Below are positions 27,601 to 36,044 of a DNA stretch of 64,000 nt, in pieces (the stretch's first letter is position 1; every line of letters starts with the position of its first letter). This DNA comes from Schaalia odontolytica (GTDB taxonomy: Bacteria; Actinomycetota; Actinomycetes; Actinomycetales; Actinomycetaceae), in contig NZ_CP133472.1 in NCBI RefSeq assembly GCF_031191545.1, positions 248,001-312,000 of the forward strand. Reading direction: 5' to 3'. Below the pieces are notes generated by a model. It saw only the letters and a list, made by a program, of their open reading frames with translations, was not told the origin of the DNA and did not search any database. The translations under genes were made by a program, and so were the position numbers.

Positions 27601-27630
27601 GGGGCCAGGCGCGCGTGCGTGCCTGGCCCC
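27601..27630. terminator. Hairpin after the AgcS symporter gene
   Basis: GGGGCCAGGC and GCCTGGCCCC form a perfect 10-bp stem with a 10-nt loop, 65 bp past the symporter stop codon. Confidence 0.65.
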
Positions 27631-27695
27631 GACGCGCGCCGGGTGCGCGAGGCACTCATCGTGCCCGGCGCACGCAGCGAGGTCGTTAGCAGGTG

Positions 27696-29174
27696 TTACT
27701 TCTTCTTTGCGCGCTTCCACACGCCACCGGGAACGTCGCCGGGCAGCAGCGGATTCTTCTCACCCACGAAGACGGGTTCGGCGACGCCGTCACGACGCTG
27801 GGCCTCGTAGTCGCGCAGGGTGCCGAGCACCCAGCGGGCCAGGAAGACCAGGGCCACCAGGTTCGTGATCGTCATGACCGCCATCGCGATATCGACGGCG
27901 TTCCACACGACATCCAGGCTCAGCAGCGCGCCGACCGTCGCCGAGAGCACGCACACGACGCGCACCGTCCACGTCGCCCAGGGGGCGTCACCGAACACGA
28001 AGGACATGTTGGTGTCGGAGTAGACGTAGGCCGCGATGACCGAGGAGTAGGCCAGGACGAAGATGAGGATCGCCATCGGGACGATCGTCCACGCGCCTAG
28101 CTCGCTGGCCACGGCCAGAGTGGTCAAGTTCGAGGGGTTGATGTCCGCGCCGCCCCACACCTCGGCTCCCGCGATGAGGATGACGAACGCGGTCGCCGTA
28201 CACACGACGATCGTGTCGATGAAGACACCCAGGGACTGGATGAGGCCCTGGCGTACCGGGTGGGACACGGTTGCGGTCGCGGCGGCGTTGGGAGCGGTAC
28301 CCTGGCCGGCCTCGTTGGAGAAAAGGCCGCGCTTGGTGCCGTTGATCATCGCCGCGATGATGCCGCCGCCCAGGCCGCCCACGGTGGCGTCCGCGGAGAA
28401 CGCGGAGGTGAAGATCTGGCCGAGCACGGTGCCGAACTGGCCGATGTTCATGAGGCAGATGATCGCGACCATGATGACGTAGATCGTCGCCATGATCGGG
28501 GCCATCCACTCGGTGACGCGGGCGACGGTGCGGATGCCGCCGAAGATCACCATCGCGGAGAAGACGAAGATGAGGCCGGCGACCGTGAGTTGCGCGGCCG
28601 AGAAACCGCCGGCACCCGGAAGGGGCTGCTTCGCGGCCTCACCAAAGGCACTCGTCAGGGTTCCGGCGATGGCGTTGGACTGCACGGAGGTGATGACGAT
28701 GCCGCAGGTGACCACGGTGATGACGGCGAAGACGTTTGCCAGCACGCGGTTCTTCATTCCGCGCTTGATGTAGTAGGCCGGGCCGCCGCGGTAGGAACCG
28801 TCGGAGTGCTTGACCTTGAAGATTTGCGCGAGCGTGGCCTCGAAGAAAGCGGTTGCCATACCGACCAGGGCAACGATCCACATCCAGAAGATCGCTCCGG
28901 GGCCACCGAACATGAGGGCCGCAGCCACGCCGAATACGTTGCCGATACCCACGCGGGCGGCTAGCGAAATCGCGAACGCCTGGAAGGAGGAAATGCCACC
29001 GTTGGCACCCTTGCGCGACCCGAGGACCGTTCGCACCATCTCAGGGAAAAGGCGCAGCTGCACGCCGCGGGAGATGACTGTCAGGATGAGGCCCACGCCG
29101 ATCAGGATGACGATCGTCAGGTGCATCGTGATCCAGTCGGCGATCTCCTTCTCGATCATGGCTATCTGTTCCAC
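27696..29174 (-). CDS. Sodium:alanine/glycine symporter, AgcS family
   Basis: A 492-aa membrane transporter with about 10-11 hydrophobic helices that takes up small neutral amino acids with Na+. Signatures are GVAAALMFGGPGAIFWMW, GGPAYYIKRGM, and SNEAGQGTAPNAAA near the middle, which is the diagnostic AgcS motif. GTG at 29174 is chosen over an ATG five codons inside because GGGAGG lies five bases upstream of the GTG. The Lys-rich C-terminal tail (KRAKKK) is cytoplasmic. It is monocistronic and divergent from the helicase gene. Confidence 0.9.
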   Translation of the reverse strand: MEQIAMIEKEIADWITMHLTIVILIGVGLILTVISRGVQLRLFPEMVRTVLGSRKGANGGISSFQAFAISLAARVGIGNVFGVAAALMFGGPGAIFWMWIVALVGMATAFFEATLAQIFKVKHSDGSYRGGPAYYIKRGMKNRVLANVFAVITVVTCGIVITSVQSNAIAGTLTSAFGEAAKQPLPGAGGFSAAQLTVAGLIFVFSAMVIFGGIRTVARVTEWMAPIMATIYVIMVAIICLMNIGQFGTVLGQIFTSAFSADATVGGLGGGIIAAMINGTKRGLFSNEAGQGTAPNAAATATVSHPVRQGLIQSLGVFIDTIVVCTATAFVILIAGAEVWGGADINPSNLTTLAVASELGAWTIVPMAILIFVLAYSSVIAAYVYSDTNMSFVFGDAPWATWTVRVVCVLSATVGALLSLDVVWNAVDIAMAVMTITNLVALVFLARWVLGTLRDYEAQRRDGVAEPVFVGEKNPLLPGDVPGGVWKRAKKK

Positions 29175-29427
29175 GAGAACCTCCCGGGAGTCTATGGGCG
29201 AGGCCTCCGGATGGGTCACGGGGCCTCGCGCGCTCAGCGGGCCACACCCGCACGTTGTATGGGACCCGATCATCTTGCCACATGGCCGAGGCCAGGGCGC
29301 GTGTCATCTCGCCACGCGCCGCCCCGCGCACAAACGCGCGAGGTAGCCCCGGCCTCGTCGTTGATCCCGCCAATGCGACGGTGAGGTAGATACGCAGACG
29401 GGGGCACCGTCTGGGACAATGGGGGGC

Positions 29428-32181
29428 ATGAGCGCGACTTTGAACGAGATCCTGGACGACCTGGAGGACGAGGGCCGTCTGGAGGACGACGACGCCCTGT
29501 ACGAGACATTCACCTCCTGGGCGCGGGGCACCGGCCGTCCGCTCTACCCGCACCAGGATGAGGCTCTCATCGAGATCCTCGCGGGTAACCACATCATCGC
29601 GGCGACTCCCACGGGCTCGGGCAAGTCGATGATCGCGCTGGCCGCGCACTTCACGTCGATGGCCCATGGTGGCCGCTCCTACTACACGGCGCCGCTCAAG
29701 GCCCTCGTGTCGGAAAAGTTCTTCGACCTGGTCGGCCTGTTCGGCGCGGACAACGTGGGCATGGTGACGGGCGATGTGTCCCTCAACGCCAACGCACCGA
29801 TCATCTGTTGCACGGCGGAAATCCTCGCGAATCAGTCGCTGCGGGAGGGGCCCAGCCTGGACGCCGACATGATCGTCATGGACGAGTTCCACTTCTACGG
29901 GGATCGTCAGCGCGGCTGGGCGTGGCAGGTGCCGCTCCTGGAGCTGCGCACCCCGCAGGTGGTCGCCATGAGCGCGACCCTGGGCGACACGACGCGTTTC
30001 GAGCGCGCGTGGAAGGAACGCACCGGCCGCGACGTGTCCCTCATCGACGACGCGGCCCGCCCCGTTCCCCTCGAGTTTGAGTATGTCGTGGACCGCCTAC
30101 CCGACACGGTTGAGCGGCTGCTGGGCGAGGGCCGCTGGCCCGTCTACATCGTGCACTTCTCCCAGCGCGACGCGGTGTCCACCGCGCAGTCTTTCGACCG
30201 TTCCTCCCTCATTGCACCCGAGCAGAAGAAGGCGATCGCCGCGCAGCTGGCGGGCGTGTCCTTCACGAAGGGCTTCGGTCAGACCCTCAAGTCCCTGCTC
30301 GCCCAGGGCATCGGCGTGCACCACGCGGGCATGCTTCCACGCTACCGACGCCTCGTCGAGCGCCTCACGCAGGCCGGCCTGCTGCCAATCGTGTGCGGCA
30401 CGGACACCCTGGGCGTGGGCATCAACGTGCCGATCCGCACCGTGCTCATGACCTCCTTGGTGAAGTATGACGGGCGGCGCATGCGTCACGTGAGCGCGCG
30501 CGAGTTCCACCAGATCGCGGGCCGCGCGGGCCGCGCCGGTTTTGATACGGTCGGTTTCGTGCGGGTCCTGGCCCCCGAACACGAGGTCGAGGCTGCCCGT
30601 GAGCGAGCACGCCTGAGCGCCGCGCAGGAGGCGGCTCGCGACGCCCGCGAGGCCAAGCGCGCGGCAAAGAAGTCCGCGAAGAAGCGCAAGGGCCCGGGCG
30701 AGGGCGAGATTTCGTGGACGCGCTCGACCTTCGAGCGCCTCGTCGACGCGGCTCCCGAGCAGCTCACGAGCCGTTTCGAGATGACGCACGCGATGGTCCT
30801 CAACGTGCTGGCGGGCGCGCCCTCGGCGGGGCGCGATCCGGGTGAGCACCTGGTGTGGCTGGCCCGCAACAACGACGACCCTGCCCAGGATCGCAACCCG
30901 CACCTGCGCCGCCTGGGAGAGATCTACACGTCGATGAAGCAGGCGGGCGTGGTCGAACACGTGTCGTCGAGCGAGGCCTTCGCCTCGGGGGAGCCTCGCC
31001 TGCGCGCGGCGACCGATCTGCCGGATGATTTTGCGCTCAATCAGCCGCTTTCGCCCTTCGCGCTGGCTGCGCTCGAGTTCTTAGACCCCGAGTCCCCGAC
31101 CTTCGCCCTGGATGTCGTCTCGGTCATCGAGTCGGTCCTGGAGGATCCGCGCCCGCTCCTGTTCGCGCAGGAGAAGGCGGCGCGCGCCGAGGCCGTGGCC
31201 GCGATGAAGGCGCAGGGCATGGAGTACGACGAGCGCATGGCCGCCCTGGAGGAGGTCACCTGGCCACGCCCACTGGCGTCCCTGCTGGGCGACGCGTTTG
31301 CGGTGTACCTGCACGCGAACCCGTGGATTGAGGATCAGGAGATTTCCCCGAAGTCGGTCGTGCGCGAGATGATCGAGAACGCACTGACCTTCACGGGGAT
31401 CGTGGGCCGCTACGACGTGGGACGCTCCGAGGGCATCGTGTTGCGCTACCTGACGGACGCGTATCGTGCGCTACGCCAGATCGTGCCCGACGAGCTGATG
31501 ACGGAGGAGCTGCGCGAGATCATCACGTGGCTGTCGGCGCTCATCCGCGCCGTGGACTCCTCGCTGCTGGACGAGTGGGAGGCCATGTCCACGGGGCAGG
31601 CGATCTCCCCCGCCGCCGATACCGGCGGTACCGAGGGCGCGGAGCTCGCGTTTGGCGCGCGGGAGGACGGGACCGTTCCCTTCAGCGCAAACCGTCACGC
31701 GTTCCGCACGGCGATCCGGGGTGCGCTGTTCGCGCGCGTGGAGGCGATGAGCCGCGACAACGTCGAGGCCTTGGCACGCCTGGACGAGGCCTCGCGCACC
31801 CCGGTGGTCGCCCCGTGGGGCGAGGACGAGTGGGACGCGGTGCTCGAGCGCTACTGGGCGGAGCACGAGTGGATCGGCATCGATCAGCGAGCCCGCGCCC
31901 TGTCGCTGTGCTGCCTGAACGAGGCCCCGACCCGCGAGGACGTGCTCGAGCTGGTCCCCGCCGCGGTTTCTTCCGATTTCGAGCGCGCCCAGGCTGCGCG
32001 CATCGAGGCGATCGCGGAGGCGGTCGATCAGGCTACGGCCGGCACGTTCTGGCTGGCCACGCAGACCCTGTTCGACCCGGAGGAGGACATGGACTGGCGC
32101 ATCGTCGCCCTCGTGGACGTGGCGGCCTCGGATGAGGCAGACCGCGTCTGCCTGGCCACGGTCACGGTCGGGCCTCGGTAG
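29428..32181 (+). CDS. Ski2-like DEAD/DEAH-box helicase with DUF3516-type C-terminal region
   Basis: A large (917-aa) superfamily 2 helicase. Walker A is AATPTGSGKS near residues 65-74. The DEAH-type box is DEFHFYGD. Motif V/VI are TDTLGVGINVPIRTV and QIAGRAGRAGF. A basic insert rich in Lys/Arg (KRAAKKSAKKRKG) follows, then a long C-terminal region seen in actinobacterial helicases. Expected role is unwinding structured RNA or DNA in RNA turnover or repair; the precise process is unknown. ATG at 29428 with GACAAT seven bases upstream suggests leaderless expression; an in-frame ATG at 29419 is the alternative. It is a single gene. Confidence 0.88.
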   Translation: MSATLNEILDDLEDEGRLEDDDALYETFTSWARGTGRPLYPHQDEALIEILAGNHIIAATPTGSGKSMIALAAHFTSMAHGGRSYYTAPLKALVSEKFFDLVGLFGADNVGMVTGDVSLNANAPIICCTAEILANQSLREGPSLDADMIVMDEFHFYGDRQRGWAWQVPLLELRTPQVVAMSATLGDTTRFERAWKERTGRDVSLIDDAARPVPLEFEYVVDRLPDTVERLLGEGRWPVYIVHFSQRDAVSTAQSFDRSSLIAPEQKKAIAAQLAGVSFTKGFGQTLKSLLAQGIGVHHAGMLPRYRRLVERLTQAGLLPIVCGTDTLGVGINVPIRTVLMTSLVKYDGRRMRHVSAREFHQIAGRAGRAGFDTVGFVRVLAPEHEVEAARERARLSAAQEAARDAREAKRAAKKSAKKRKGPGEGEISWTRSTFERLVDAAPEQLTSRFEMTHAMVLNVLAGAPSAGRDPGEHLVWLARNNDDPAQDRNPHLRRLGEIYTSMKQAGVVEHVSSSEAFASGEPRLRAATDLPDDFALNQPLSPFALAALEFLDPESPTFALDVVSVIESVLEDPRPLLFAQEKAARAEAVAAMKAQGMEYDERMAALEEVTWPRPLASLLGDAFAVYLHANPWIEDQEISPKSVVREMIENALTFTGIVGRYDVGRSEGIVLRYLTDAYRALRQIVPDELMTEELREIITWLSALIRAVDSSLLDEWEAMSTGQAISPAADTGGTEGAELAFGAREDGTVPFSANRHAFRTAIRGALFARVEAMSRDNVEALARLDEASRTPVVAPWGEDEWDAVLERYWAEHEWIGIDQRARALSLCCLNEAPTREDVLELVPAAVSSDFERAQAARIEAIAEAVDQATAGTFWLATQTLFDPEEDMDWRIVALVDVAASDEADRVCLATVTVGPR

Positions 32182-32499
32182 GGCTGCGGCCACAATCTCC
32201 GGGGTCGCGCGCACATCTGTCGTAGGTCTGCCACCCAAGGCCCGGGAGGTGCCCGGCGACGTCTTGGATGCGGGCGTGGCTAGGCCACTAGCGGCCTGCA
32301 CGCGAACATGTGGTGGGTGAACGCTGGCGCGCGGCACCTCGCCTCGCCCCGCGGCCATGACGCGCCCTGCGGAGGTAGGGCGCATCGCGCGACCCACCTC
32401 CTTGAGGACGCTCTCGCACTCCAAACGCGAGCGCCTCGACGCACCGGGTCGACACGCTGGTACTGTCGCGCGCTCTCGCGCGGTTGTTCTTGTTGGCGG
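32182..32499. other. Intergenic sequence after the helicase gene
   Basis: 318 bp without a gene I can support. Codon-like composition persists on the minus strand (for example VLKEVGRAMRPTSAGRV), but there is no start, ribosome binding site or family match. It may be degraded coding sequence. Its right end resembles the spacer of the repeat units (GTTCTTGTTGGCGG against GTTCTTGTCTGGGAGCG). Confidence 0.4.
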
Positions 32500-32599
32500 T
32501 GCACCCGATCGGTATGCAATACACCCCTTCCGATCGGGTGCATTGCGACCTAACGGGTGCACCGCGACCCAACAGGTGCATTGCAACGTATCGGGCACC
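32500..32599. repeat. Solo copy of the palindromic iteron unit
   Basis: Same layout as the 5.2-6.1 kb array: left iteron TGCACCCGATCGGTATGCAA (32500-32519), core TACACCCCTTC / CGATCGGGTGCA (32520-32542), then three 19-bp right iterons (32543-32561, 32562-32580, 32581-32599) ending GGGTGCA or GGGCACC. It is diverged and single, which shows a dispersed family. Confidence 0.85.
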
Positions 32600-32631
32600 C
32601 GCAGCCACAACATGCCGCCACTCCTGCAGCC

Positions 32632-32740
32632 TCACATGCGACGAGCGATTTTACCCTTCAAGAATGCTTGGCTCTTGGAGTCGGCGAATCGGCAGCCGAA
32701 GCGCGGGGTGACAGCGCGGTCGAGGAAACCTTTAAGGATG
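32632..32740 (-). pseudogene. Fragment of an NAD(P)H-dependent oxidoreductase gene
   Basis: The conceptual peptide ILKGFLDRAVTPRFGCRFAD, continuing to a stop at 32632, matches the middle of the intact oxidoreductase at 33657-34220 (ILKGFIDRTFTPRFAYRFAD). Both ends of the gene are missing. It is fused directly to the truncated membrane-protein copy on its right, in the same order as the intact pair. Confidence 0.85.
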
Positions 32741-33120
32741 ATCGACCAGAGCACCGCGCACGAGCGTGTAGGCAACCCACGCGGCCGGGATCAGCAGTGC
32801 GCGGCCCAGTGTCCCCGACGTGATGCCGCCGCGCGGCCCCGCGAGCGCGACGACTCCGACGAAAGTGATCGGCACGACAATGTGCTGGAGGGGGTTAGTG
32901 ACCAGCGCGAAGCCCGACAGTGTCTTCGTGGGGGCGATGAGAACCGCGTGGACGACCGCGGTCACGGTGATCATCATGAGCGCGCACAGGTGGGCGGCGC
33001 GTACCCGCCGAGGGTGCTGATGATGATCGTCGAGGCGACGCCCGCCCAGGCGAGGGCGGCGACCGCCGCGTAGGAGGCTCGGCCACGCCGGGAAAGGGAT
33101 GGGGAGATAGTGCTGGTCAC
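32741..33120 (-). pseudogene. Truncated, frameshifted copy of the Pr6Pr-type membrane protein gene
   Basis: The N-terminal part (LSRRGRASYAAVAALAWAG to GGYAPPT) and the later part (LMMITVTAVVHAVLI to WVAYTLVRGAL) match the intact gene at 34365-35084, but they are in different frames. About 60 codons between them are missing, with the junction near 32985-32998 at a short shared ACCT. The C-terminal third is lost at the oxidoreductase fusion point. A GTG start at 33120 with TACAGT seven bases upstream survives. Confidence 0.85.
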
Positions 33121-33163
33121 GCGCCCCACTGTAGCGGTTGCTCCCGCGTCCCGGCCGAGGCCG

Positions 33164-33598
33164 TCACGCCCTCGCGGCGGGCGCTCGCCGCTCGCCGATC
33201 TCCTGCTGGAGGCGCACGAGGTAGCCGTCGGGGTCCTGGATGAGGAACTGCCGCACACCGATCTCGACGTCGCCCGCTCGATACCATTTCTCTTCGGGTT
33301 CGACGAAGATCGGCCAACGCGCCGCTGAGACACGCCGCCACGCGGCGTCTAGATCTGCGACCTGAATCTCGAGGTTAATCCCGCGACCGAGCGGCGCCTC
33401 GAGGGGGCCAGTCGCCCACGTCCTGCCCTGGTCAATCTGGTCAAGCATCAGGTGTGCACTCCCCAACACGAGGTATCCGAATCCCTCTTCGGGCCGCTCG
33501 TAGCGGAGGGAGAAGCCGACGAGATCACACCAGAAACGTTTGGAGAGGTCGTAGTCGGTCACGGCAAGTTCTGGGACAAGCCCCGGTTCGCTGATCAT
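33164..33598 (-). CDS. VOC-superfamily (glyoxalase/bleomycin-resistance-like) protein
   Basis: A 144-aa protein with two beta-alpha-beta-beta-beta modules. VPELAVTDYDLSKRFWCDLVGF begins module one; NLEIQVADLDAAWRRV begins module two, and FLIQDPDGYLVRLQQ is the C-terminal strand with the usual metal-ligand position. The family includes glyoxalases, dioxygenases and antibiotic-sequestering proteins, and specificity cannot be assigned. TAGAGT lies six bases before the ATG and there is no Shine-Dalgarno, so it is probably leaderless. It is inserted between the decayed and intact copies of the oxidoreductase/Pr6Pr pair. Confidence 0.82.
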   Translation of the reverse strand: MISEPGLVPELAVTDYDLSKRFWCDLVGFSLRYERPEEGFGYLVLGSAHLMLDQIDQGRTWATGPLEAPLGRGINLEIQVADLDAAWRRVSAARWPIFVEPEEKWYRAGDVEIGVRQFLIQDPDGYLVRLQQEIGERRAPAARA

Positions 33599-33604
33599 AA
33601 CCTC

Positions 33605-33610
33605 ACTCTA
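33605..33610 (-). promoter_or_regulatory. -10 box of the leaderless VOC gene
   Basis: TAGAGT on the minus strand, six bases before the ATG. Confidence 0.5.
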
Positions 33611-33656
33611 GCTGCCACCGGGCGGGGTCGTGCCCCGGCGGGCGGCGCGCGGTAGG

Positions 33657-34220
33657 TCAACGACGGGCGTAGCGTCGTATCGACTCGACAAACTCGGCCC
33701 GGTATTCCGGGGTGTCCTGCGGGTAGTCGATCTTGCCGAGAATGAACGTGTCCGTCAGGCGGATTCCCACGAAGCCCAGAACCATGCGCTTCCAGCGTGT
33801 GATCGGCCCTCCGTACAACCGGTAGAAGAACGCGGGCGCGCGGCAGGTGAGGATCAGCGCCGCCGTCTTGCCTGTCAGCTTCGGTTCACTCTTGCCGTCG
33901 GCAAATCGGTACGCAAAACGCGGGGTGAAAGTACGATCGATGAATCCCTTGAGGATCGCAGGTTCGGCCGACCACCAGATCGGGAAGCTGAAGACCAGGT
34001 GGTCTGCCCACGCGATCAGCTCCTGGTAGCGCTGCGGGGCGCTTTCGTCCTCCATGTGCTGGCGATACCCATAGCGCAGGTTCGGATCAAAGTCCTCCGT
34101 AGCGAGGTCGATGGTACGCACCTCGTGACCGGCTCTGGTTGCCTCCTCGGCGTACGCGGACGCCAGCTCCTGGGAGTAACTAGCTGCGTCGGGGCTTCCT
34201 TGAATAACGAGAATCTTCAT
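33657..34220 (-). CDS. NAD(P)H-dependent flavin oxidoreductase, KefF/MdaB type
   Basis: A 187-aa flavodoxin-fold quinone/azo reductase. It opens with MKILVIQGSPDAASYS, the FMN-phosphate loop. DHLVFSFPIWWSAEPAILKGFIDR is the family's central signature for the flavin and active-site region. ATG at 34220 has AAGGAG five bases upstream; an earlier frame extension has no ribosome binding site. Likely two-electron reduction of quinones or other electrophiles in stress defence. A clear -10 box and palindrome precede it, so it is probably controlled by a TetR-type repressor, but no repressor gene is nearby. Confidence 0.88.
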   Translation of the reverse strand: MKILVIQGSPDAASYSQELASAYAEEATRAGHEVRTIDLATEDFDPNLRYGYRQHMEDESAPQRYQELIAWADHLVFSFPIWWSAEPAILKGFIDRTFTPRFAYRFADGKSEPKLTGKTAALILTCRAPAFFYRLYGGPITRWKRMVLGFVGIRLTDTFILGKIDYPQDTPEYRAEFVESIRRYARR

Positions 34221-34235
34221 GATGGCTCCTTCACT

Positions 34236-34258
34236 ATTAGACACCCGGTCTAATTATA
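34236..34258 (-). promoter_or_regulatory. TATAAT box and palindromic operator of the oxidoreductase gene
   Basis: On the minus strand TATAAT (34258-34253) runs into a perfect 7-bp inverted repeat, ATTAGAC-N5-GTCTAAT (34236-34254). TAGAC-N5-GTCTA is a common TetR-operator form. A repressor bound here would cover the transcription start. Confidence 0.75.
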
Positions 34259-34364
34259 CACTTTATGCCTGGACACATGGGAGATCCATCATTACTTTCG
34301 ACTATCCTTCGAGACGCTCGTACTATCACAGAACCATTCTTTACAGGAGAATTCTGGCGTTGCT

Positions 34365-35084
34365 TTACGCGCCTTTGGAGCGTGTTGCACCAGTTTGACC
34401 AGTTTGTCGGATTATCCAGTCAATACCGGCAAAGACGGCCATGAAGAGCAGGGCCCCGATCAGAATCGCGACGATATTGATCGCGACCTGCGCGTAGCCG
34501 AGCCGCCACACGTTGACGAAGCCGTAGGGGTACTGTTGGGTGAAGGCCCCGCGCGCCAGCGTGTATGCCACCCACGCGAGCGGGATCAGTAGGGCGCGGC
34601 CCAGCGTGCCCCACGCGATGCCGCCTCGCGGGCCCGCGAGCACGGCCGTGGCCACGAAGGCGACCGGGACGACGATGTGCTGCAGAGGGTTCGTGACGAG
34701 CGCGAAGCCGGTGAGGACCTCGTAGGGGCCAATGAGCACGGCGTAGACGATCGCAGTCACGGTGATCATCATGAGGGAACACAGGTGCGTGGCCCTCCCC
34801 CATTTCCCGACGCGGCTTCGGCGCGCAAGGACCGTCGAGATGATGGCGACCATCATGTTGGACAGCTCGGTGAAGTAGGACAGGCAATTGATAAGACGCT
34901 CTGGCGCTCCCGCCCAGCCGTGGGCAGCTCCCGCAAAAAGGCCTTCCTCGACGTAGGTTGGCGGCGCGTAGCCGTCAAAGGCCGTAATGATGAGGGTGGC
35001 GACAACGCCCGCCCAGGCCAGGGCGGCGACCACCCAGTAGGCGGCGCGCCCGCGGCGGCTCAGTTCAGTCATGTCAGTTGTCAT
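34365..35084 (-). CDS. Pr6Pr-type integral membrane protein
   Basis: A 239-aa membrane protein with about six hydrophobic helices. Recognisable blocks are YFTELSNMMVAIIS, NPLQHIVVPVAFVA and WVAYTLARGAF, then YPYGFVNVWRLGY, which match the Pr6Pr family of actinobacterial membrane proteins of unknown function. ATG at 35084 has GAGGGAG upstream. The first codons overlap the end of a small antitoxin-like reading frame. It lies 144 bp upstream of the flavin oxidoreductase gene; the same two genes occur as a decayed duplicate at 32.6-33.1 kb, so the pair seems to move or duplicate together. Confidence 0.8.
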   Translation of the reverse strand: MTTDMTELSRRGRAAYWVVAALAWAGVVATLIITAFDGYAPPTYVEEGLFAGAAHGWAGAPERLINCLSYFTELSNMMVAIISTVLARRSRVGKWGRATHLCSLMMITVTAIVYAVLIGPYEVLTGFALVTNPLQHIVVPVAFVATAVLAGPRGGIAWGTLGRALLIPLAWVAYTLARGAFTQQYPYGFVNVWRLGYAQVAINIVAILIGALLFMAVFAGIDWIIRQTGQTGATRSKGA

Positions 35085-35208
35085 CGTTCTCCCTCAACGC
35101 CTCTGTCGCAGAGCCATAGCGCGCAGCGGAAATGCGCCCTGCAGCAATCTCGCGAGCCTCACGCATGGCTGCCTCAGTCTCTTCGTTGCACCGCAGATCT
35201 GCAGACAC
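35074..35208 (-). CDS. Small RelB-like antitoxin fragment or orphan antitoxin
   Basis: A 44-aa frame from GTG at 35208 (GGGGAG about nine bases upstream). The stretch CNEETEAAMREAREIAAGRI followed by a C-terminal acidic tail resembles the C-terminal half of RelB/DinJ-type antitoxins, which often read NEET..AM.EA..IA. Its stop overlaps the Pr6Pr start region by 11 bp, so translation could couple to that gene. No toxin gene follows, and the N-terminal DNA-binding part seems shortened, so it may be a remnant. Confidence 0.45.
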   Translation of the reverse strand: MSADLRCNEETEAAMREAREIAAGRISAARYGSATEALRENDDN

Positions 35209-35285
35209 GATTACAGTCTCCCCATTCGTCCGTGCTCACTTGAGCTGTGTTCTCCTTATCCACTGTAAGACCCGTGCGTTTGACT

Positions 35286-36044
35286 CTACAAACGCGGCAC
35301 GGCCTCAATCAGTGCGCGCGTGTAGGGCTCGCGCGGGGCGGACATGATCCGCCGAGTGTCCCCGGCCTCGACGATGCACCCCTCCTGCATGACAGCGATA
35401 CGGTCGCACGTGGAGGCGACGGTCGCCAGGTCGTGGGACACAAGCACGAGGGCCATACCCCGCACCCGCGTGATCGCCCCCAGCAGGTCCATGACAGAGG
35501 CGCGCGTCGACATGTCGAGCGCAGAGACCGGCTCGTCGGCGATGAGGACCCGCGGCGCGGGCGCGAGTGCGCGGGCAATCGCGATGCGCTGGCGCTGGCC
35601 GCCCGAGAACGAGCCGGGGTACTCCCCCGCGCGCGCCGGGTCGATGCCGACGTCGGTGAGGACATCGCGCACGCGAGCGCGAGCCTCTTCGCCCCGAGAG
35701 ACGCCCAGGGCGTGCAGGGGTTCGGCAATGGACGCGCCGATTTTCATGCGCGGGTCCAGGGATGAGAACGGGTCCTGGAAGACGGTCTGGACGCTACGGC
35801 GCAGCGTGCGCATCGAGGACTTCGAGGAGGAGCGGACAGTCTCGCCGTCCAGCAGCACCTCGCCTACGCGCGGCGCAAGAAGCCCGAGAAGCACGCGGGC
35901 GAGGGTCGTCTTGCCGCTGCCCGACTCACCGACGAGGGCGAGCGACTCACCCGCGCGAACCTCAACGCTGACGTCGTCCAGGCCAGCGTCACTGCCCGGG
36001 TATCGGAAGGAGACGCCGCGGGCGCTCAGGATCGACTCACTCAT
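35286..36044 (-). CDS. Peptide ABC transporter ATP-binding protein (second subunit)
   Basis: A 252-aa OppF/DppF-type ATPase, last gene of the importer operon. Walker A is GESGSGKTT, the ABC signature is FSGGQRQRIAIARAL, Walker B is RVLIADEPVS, and the switch His is in LVSHD. ATG at 36044 overlaps the end of the first ATPase gene by eight bases. It lacks the long C-terminal OppF extension with the iron-sulfur Cys motif seen in some DppD proteins. It pairs with the other ATPase to power peptide uptake. Confidence 0.92.
   Translation of the reverse strand: MSESILSARGVSFRYPGSDAGLDDVSVEVRAGESLALVGESGSGKTTLARVLLGLLAPRVGEVLLDGETVRSSSKSSMRTLRRSVQTVFQDPFSSLDPRMKIGASIAEPLHALGVSRGEEARARVRDVLTDVGIDPARAGEYPGSFSGGQRQRIAIARALAPAPRVLIADEPVSALDMSTRASVMDLLGAITRVRGMALVLVSHDLATVASTCDRIAVMQEGCIVEAGDTRRIMSAPREPYTRALIEAVPRL

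Noticed and set aside
31471-32613. Long minus-strand reading frame opposite the helicase gene
   Set aside because: It is antisense to a clear helicase with conserved motifs. Open antisense frames are expected in GC-rich coding DNA, and the translation is Arg-rich without a recognisable fold.
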